DNA of 25,051 nt from JAUVUV01 sp964548275 (GTDB lineage Bacteria; Gemmatimonadota; Glassbacteria; GWA2-58-10), in assembly GCA_964548275.1 (NCBI GenBank), contig CAZJQI010000062.1:1-25051 (forward strand), given 5' to 3'. Shown piece after piece: positions 22,601-25,051 of this stretch. Below the pieces are notes generated by a model, which was not told the DNA's origin, did not search any database, and was given only the letters and a program-made list of their open reading frames with translations. A program made the position numbers and the translations under genes. Position 1 is the first letter of the stretch, and each line of letters opens with the position of its first letter.

Positions 22601-23377
22601 CTAATTCTGTTGTAAAACTCCGCGGATCAGCGCATCCATTTCCGCCTCTGTCAGCCTTCGGCTCTGGCCAGGTTTCAATCCTTTCAAACTTAACGGGCCG
22701 AACCGGGTACGGCAAAGAGAAAGGACCTCGTGACCCAGCTTTCCCAGCATTATTTTCACCTGGCGTTTCTCTCCCTGATGCAGTTCCACCTTCAGAACGG
22801 CGCTATCCGCCTCGGTTTTTATCACTTGCACCCGGTTCATCCGCATCAGCCTGCCCTGGTGGCGGACCCCTTTAACAAGAAGTTTCAGCCTGGCAGCAGT
22901 CGGCTTTCCCTGGACTTTCACCCGGTAGAGTTTTTTCACCTTGTAAGAGGGGTGGGTCAGCCGGTGCACCAGCTCGCCTGAATCCGTAAAAAAGAGCAGC
23001 CCCTCGGTGTCCTTGTCGAGCCTTCCTGCATAGAGCCACTTTTTGTTCCGTTCCTCTTTCGGCAAAAGGTCGTAGACTGTTTTCTGGTTATGGGGATCGT
23101 TGGTGGAGGTGACATATCCTGTAATTTTATAAAGAATCAGGCCTCTGGCTTTTCCGGACGGGTATAGGAGTCTTTCACCTTTGTATTCGATAACATCGGC
23201 TGCCGGATCAACCCGTATTGCAGGGTTGTCTATAATGGTACCGTTGACTCTCACCAAACCTTGCCGGATGAGGTTCTCGGCGCCCCGGCGTGAAGAGACC
23301 CCGGCTTCGGCAAGTACTTTCTGAATTTTTTCGCCCCGTGTTTTTCTGGCCATCATAGCGGATTTCTTCTGACCCAC
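22601..23377 (-). CDS. rluB: 23S rRNA pseudouridine synthase, RluB/RsuA family
   Basis: Enzyme of 258 aa converting uridine to pseudouridine in ribosomal RNA. An S4 RNA-binding domain (about 16-62, EKIQKVLAEAGVSSRRGAENLI) is followed by the catalytic domain with LYAGRLDKDTEGLLFFT (115-131), in which D121 is the catalytic Asp, and HQGEKRQVKIML (200-211) near the C-terminus. Starting at GTG (23377) gives 258 aa; ATG codons at 23356 or 23353 are equally plausible because neither has a good ribosome site and family members usually begin just before the S4 domain. It follows scpA-scpB, a gene order common in bacteria, after a 161-base gap. RluB (position 2605) is the likely subgroup, but RluE, RluF and RsuA are close relatives. 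Confidence 0.93.
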   Translation of the reverse strand: MGQKKSAMMARKTRGEKIQKVLAEAGVSSRRGAENLIRQGLVRVNGTIIDNPAIRVDPAADVIEYKGERLLYPSGKARGLILYKITGYVTSTNDPHNQKTVYDLLPKEERNKKWLYAGRLDKDTEGLLFFTDSGELVHRLTHPSYKVKKLYRVKVQGKPTAARLKLLVKGVRHQGRLMRMNRVQVIKTEADSAVLKVELHQGEKRQVKIMLGKLGHEVLSLCRTRFGPLSLKGLKPGQSRRLTEAEMDALIRGVLQQN

Positions 23378-23538
23378 CGGCTCAAATCCAGTCGGATATT
23401 AGTTTAACAGAGGGATACACAATTTTTCCGTTTACCGGACAGGAGGGCCTTATAGCTGAATAGCAAGTTAACCGGAGACCTTTCATTTGGTGAGGCTATA
23501 TTAAAAACTCATCATAGAGAAAATATACCACCAAGGAT

Positions 23539-24165
23539 TTACATCAAAACCTGCTGATCCCCCAGTTCTTCATTTCCCTCGTCTCCATCGCTGTCCAGGA
23601 ACTTGCTATCAGCACCAACCTCGCCCAGGATAACCTCCAGCTCACTTTCTCTGGGCAAGTGGCTCAGATCAGGCAGGCCGAAATAGCGCAAGAATTCGGG
23701 TGTTGTACCGTAGAGCAGCGGCCTGCCCAGCACCGGGGCCCGCCCGCAGACAGTGATAAGCTTCCTCTCAAGCAGGGTTCTCAGCACTCCCTGGACGTGG
23801 ACTCCTCTTATTTTTTCTATTTCCGCGCGGCCGATTGGCTGGCGGTAGGCGACGATCGAAAGGGTTTGCAGGGCGGCCGGGCTAAGCCGGTGCGCTGCAA
23901 TCTGTCTTCCCAGGCTCCGAATGTAATCGGCAAGCTCAGGCAAGGTTCGGAACTGGTAGCCTCCGGAGATCTTCAAGACCCTGAACGCGCGGCCCTCCTT
24001 TTCGTATTGCTCGTTGAGCAGGGAAACCACCTCTACGACCTCATTTTCCATCATCTCGGCTGCCCGAGCCAGTTTTCCGGCCGACACCGGCTCTACCGAG
24101 GCGAATAGAAGCCCTTCAACAATTGTCTGTTTGGAATATCCTGCCATCTGAGGTTCCACATTCAA
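23539..24165 (-). CDS. scpB: Segregation and condensation protein B
   Basis: ScpB (208 aa), partner of ScpA and SMC in the bacterial condensin that organises and segregates the chromosome. Tandem winged-helix domains are seen: TIVEGLLFASVEPVSAGKLA (14-33) opens the first, and LSPAALQTLSIVAYRQPIGR followed by EIEKIRGVHVQGVLRTLLER forms the family signature in the second. An acidic tail (DSDGDEGNEE) ends the protein. The frame opens with TTG at 24165, which overlaps the scpA stop (TTGA); ATG at 24147 with a weak GGA seven bases upstream is an alternative that would remove six residues and match the usual family start. Confidence 0.95.
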   Translation of the reverse strand: MNVEPQMAGYSKQTIVEGLLFASVEPVSAGKLARAAEMMENEVVEVVSLLNEQYEKEGRAFRVLKISGGYQFRTLPELADYIRSLGRQIAAHRLSPAALQTLSIVAYRQPIGRAEIEKIRGVHVQGVLRTLLERKLITVCGRAPVLGRPLLYGTTPEFLRYFGLPDLSHLPRESELEVILGEVGADSKFLDSDGDEGNEELGDQQVLM

Positions 24166-24971
24166 TCCAGGTGAACCGATCCGGCTGAATCAGTTCCGGC
24201 CCGATCCTTTGGCAGCTCCTCCGGTTTATCGCCGCCGTTTACAGTTGCGGACTTGAGCCTTTTCCTGACAATCCAGAGCTGGGAGAACGGGTCTGTCTGC
24301 TCGATTTTGATCTCCCGCCCTCTGGCCATCTCCAAAAGCGCTACGAGGGTGACCACGATAAAAAAGCGGCTTGAGCCCTCAGGCACGAGGTCGGAGAAAA
24401 TCAACCTCCTTGTCTGTCTGAGCATCTTTCTGATTTCTCCCGCCCGTCGAGCCGTGGAGATTTTCTCCCGCAAAATATGGTGCACAGGCTCCGGTGGAGG
24501 TTTTTTAAGCAGTAGCCTGCCAAAAGCGAGGATCAGTTCGTTGACAGTAGCATCTATCTGAACCTCTTCTTCCTGGCAGGAATAGAGTTCAACTTCCGAG
24601 AAACCGCGCTCGGCCTGCTTGGAACTGAGCTCCTCCAGGCGGCGCATGTGTTCGGCGATCTCCTTGAACTGCATATATTCGACTATTTTCTCGACCAGCT
24701 CTGTACGCGGGTCTTCCCATTCCCCCTCCTCGCCCTCTGGTCTCGGGAGGAGCATCCTGCTCTTGATCTGAAGCAGGGTGGCCGCCATGAGAAGAAAATC
24801 GCCCGCCTTTTCCAGGTTCAGGTTCTCGATCCCGGTTATGTACTCCAGGTACTGATCGGCAAGCAGGGCAATCGGGATATCGTAGATATCGATCTCCTGC
24901 TGGCGAATCAGATAGATCAGAAGGTCCATCGGCCCTTCGAAAATATCAAGTCGAACCTGATATTCTTCCAT
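24162..24971 (-). CDS. scpA: Segregation and condensation protein A
   Basis: ScpA (269 aa), the kleisin that bridges SMC heads and binds ScpB. The N-terminus has the family hallmark VRLDIFEGPMDLLIYLIRQQEIDIYDIPI (split here: VRLDIFEGPMDLL at 6-18, IDIYDIPIA from 27). LEKAGDFLLMAATLLQIKSRMLLP (53-76) is the conserved SMC-neck-binding helix, and the C-terminal winged helix (FIVVTLVALLEMARGREIKIEQ, about 203-224) closes the ring. A charged tail extends beyond it. The ATG start at 24971 gives the normal N-terminus, though the ribosome site is weak. It overlaps scpB by four bases. Confidence 0.96.
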   Translation of the reverse strand: MEEYQVRLDIFEGPMDLLIYLIRQQEIDIYDIPIALLADQYLEYITGIENLNLEKAGDFLLMAATLLQIKSRMLLPRPEGEEGEWEDPRTELVEKIVEYMQFKEIAEHMRRLEELSSKQAERGFSEVELYSCQEEEVQIDATVNELILAFGRLLLKKPPPEPVHHILREKISTARRAGEIRKMLRQTRRLIFSDLVPEGSSRFFIVVTLVALLEMARGREIKIEQTDPFSQLWIVRKRLKSATVNGGDKPEELPKDRAGTDSAGSVHLD

Positions 24972-24998
24972 TTCTTACCAACTGAGGTTCAGTACTGT

Positions 24999-25051
24999 CC
25001 TGTTAACTAACAGGCAGAAAGAAAAAGATTTTTTCATGTTACTTTTGTAAC
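24999..25051. repeat. Cluster of three short inverted repeats upstream of scpA
   Basis: Three palindromes lie side by side: CCTGTTA/TAACAGG with a 2-base centre (24999-25014), GAAAAA/TTTTTC with a 3-base centre (25021-25035) and GTTAC/GTAAC with a TTTT loop (25038-25051). They sit 28 bases upstream of the scpA start and run to the window edge. They may be operator sites or the end of an upstream gene's terminator; the GAAAAA/TTTTTC one may be just a chance AT-rich match. Confidence 0.4.

Overview
The window is a bacterial chromosome segment in which every convincing gene lies on the minus strand, so transcription runs from high to low coordinates. The reading frames are tightly packed, GC-rich and read clearly. 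Several starts are GTG or TTG, and promoters look sigma70-like (TTGACA/TATAAT type with 17-18 base spacers). Twin-arginine signal oxidoreductases, secreted polysaccharide-degrading proteins and a YafK-type L,D-transpeptidase suggest an uncultured, Gram-negative-type, carbohydrate-degrading bacterium, perhaps of the FCB or PVC groups. That placement is inference; there is no rRNA or marker gene here to fix it.

Layout in order of transcription. (1) 25051-22601: scpA and scpB (condensin partners of SMC, overlapping by 4 bases), then an RluB/RsuA-family pseudouridine synthase. (2) 22581-21543: a secreted YkuD/YafK-like L,D-transpeptidase with an NTF2-like tail, with its own promoter. (3) 21423-11860: two giant paralogous genes (1578 and 1585 aa, overlapping by 38 bases). 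Each encodes tandem class III cyclase-type domains, a STAND-like P-loop ATPase and a long TPR array, the layout of mammalian soluble adenylyl cyclase. (4) 11806-10278: aspartate kinase with promoter and terminator. (5) 10266-9002: a Tat-signal Gfo/Idh-type protein with promoter and terminator. (6) 8939-5278: a three-gene operon, CBS-domain protein / 2-phosphoglycerate kinase-like protein / phosphoglycerate mutase-like protein, joined by GTGA and ATGA overlaps between a strong promoter and a strong terminator. (7) 5132-277: a secreted GH28-type beta-helix protein, a secreted (alpha/alpha)-barrel protein of unknown specificity and a Tat-signal Gfo/Idh oxidoreductase, together looking like plant-polysaccharide or sugar-acid catabolism. 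(8) 1-276: non-coding, with a twice-repeated C6/G6 hairpin element.

The two most interesting systems are the cyclase pair and the phosphoglycerate operon. In both cyclase-like proteins the first cyclase domain seems to have its second metal-binding segment (GGDA...) placed before the first (DVSGFT), a possible permutation. The second domain lacks the first Asp but keeps the Asn/Arg pair and a class IIIb-type Thr, so one composite active site is conceivable. In the operon, the mutase-like protein has Thr in place of the family's nucleophilic Ser and Gly in place of a substrate-binding Asp. It is coupled to a kinase homologue that would make 2,3-bisphosphoglycerate and carries two ATP-cone-like domains, and to a CBS-pair protein. 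This suggests an energy-charge-sensing phosphoglycerate module. All functional statements rest on motif recognition by eye; no database search was run.
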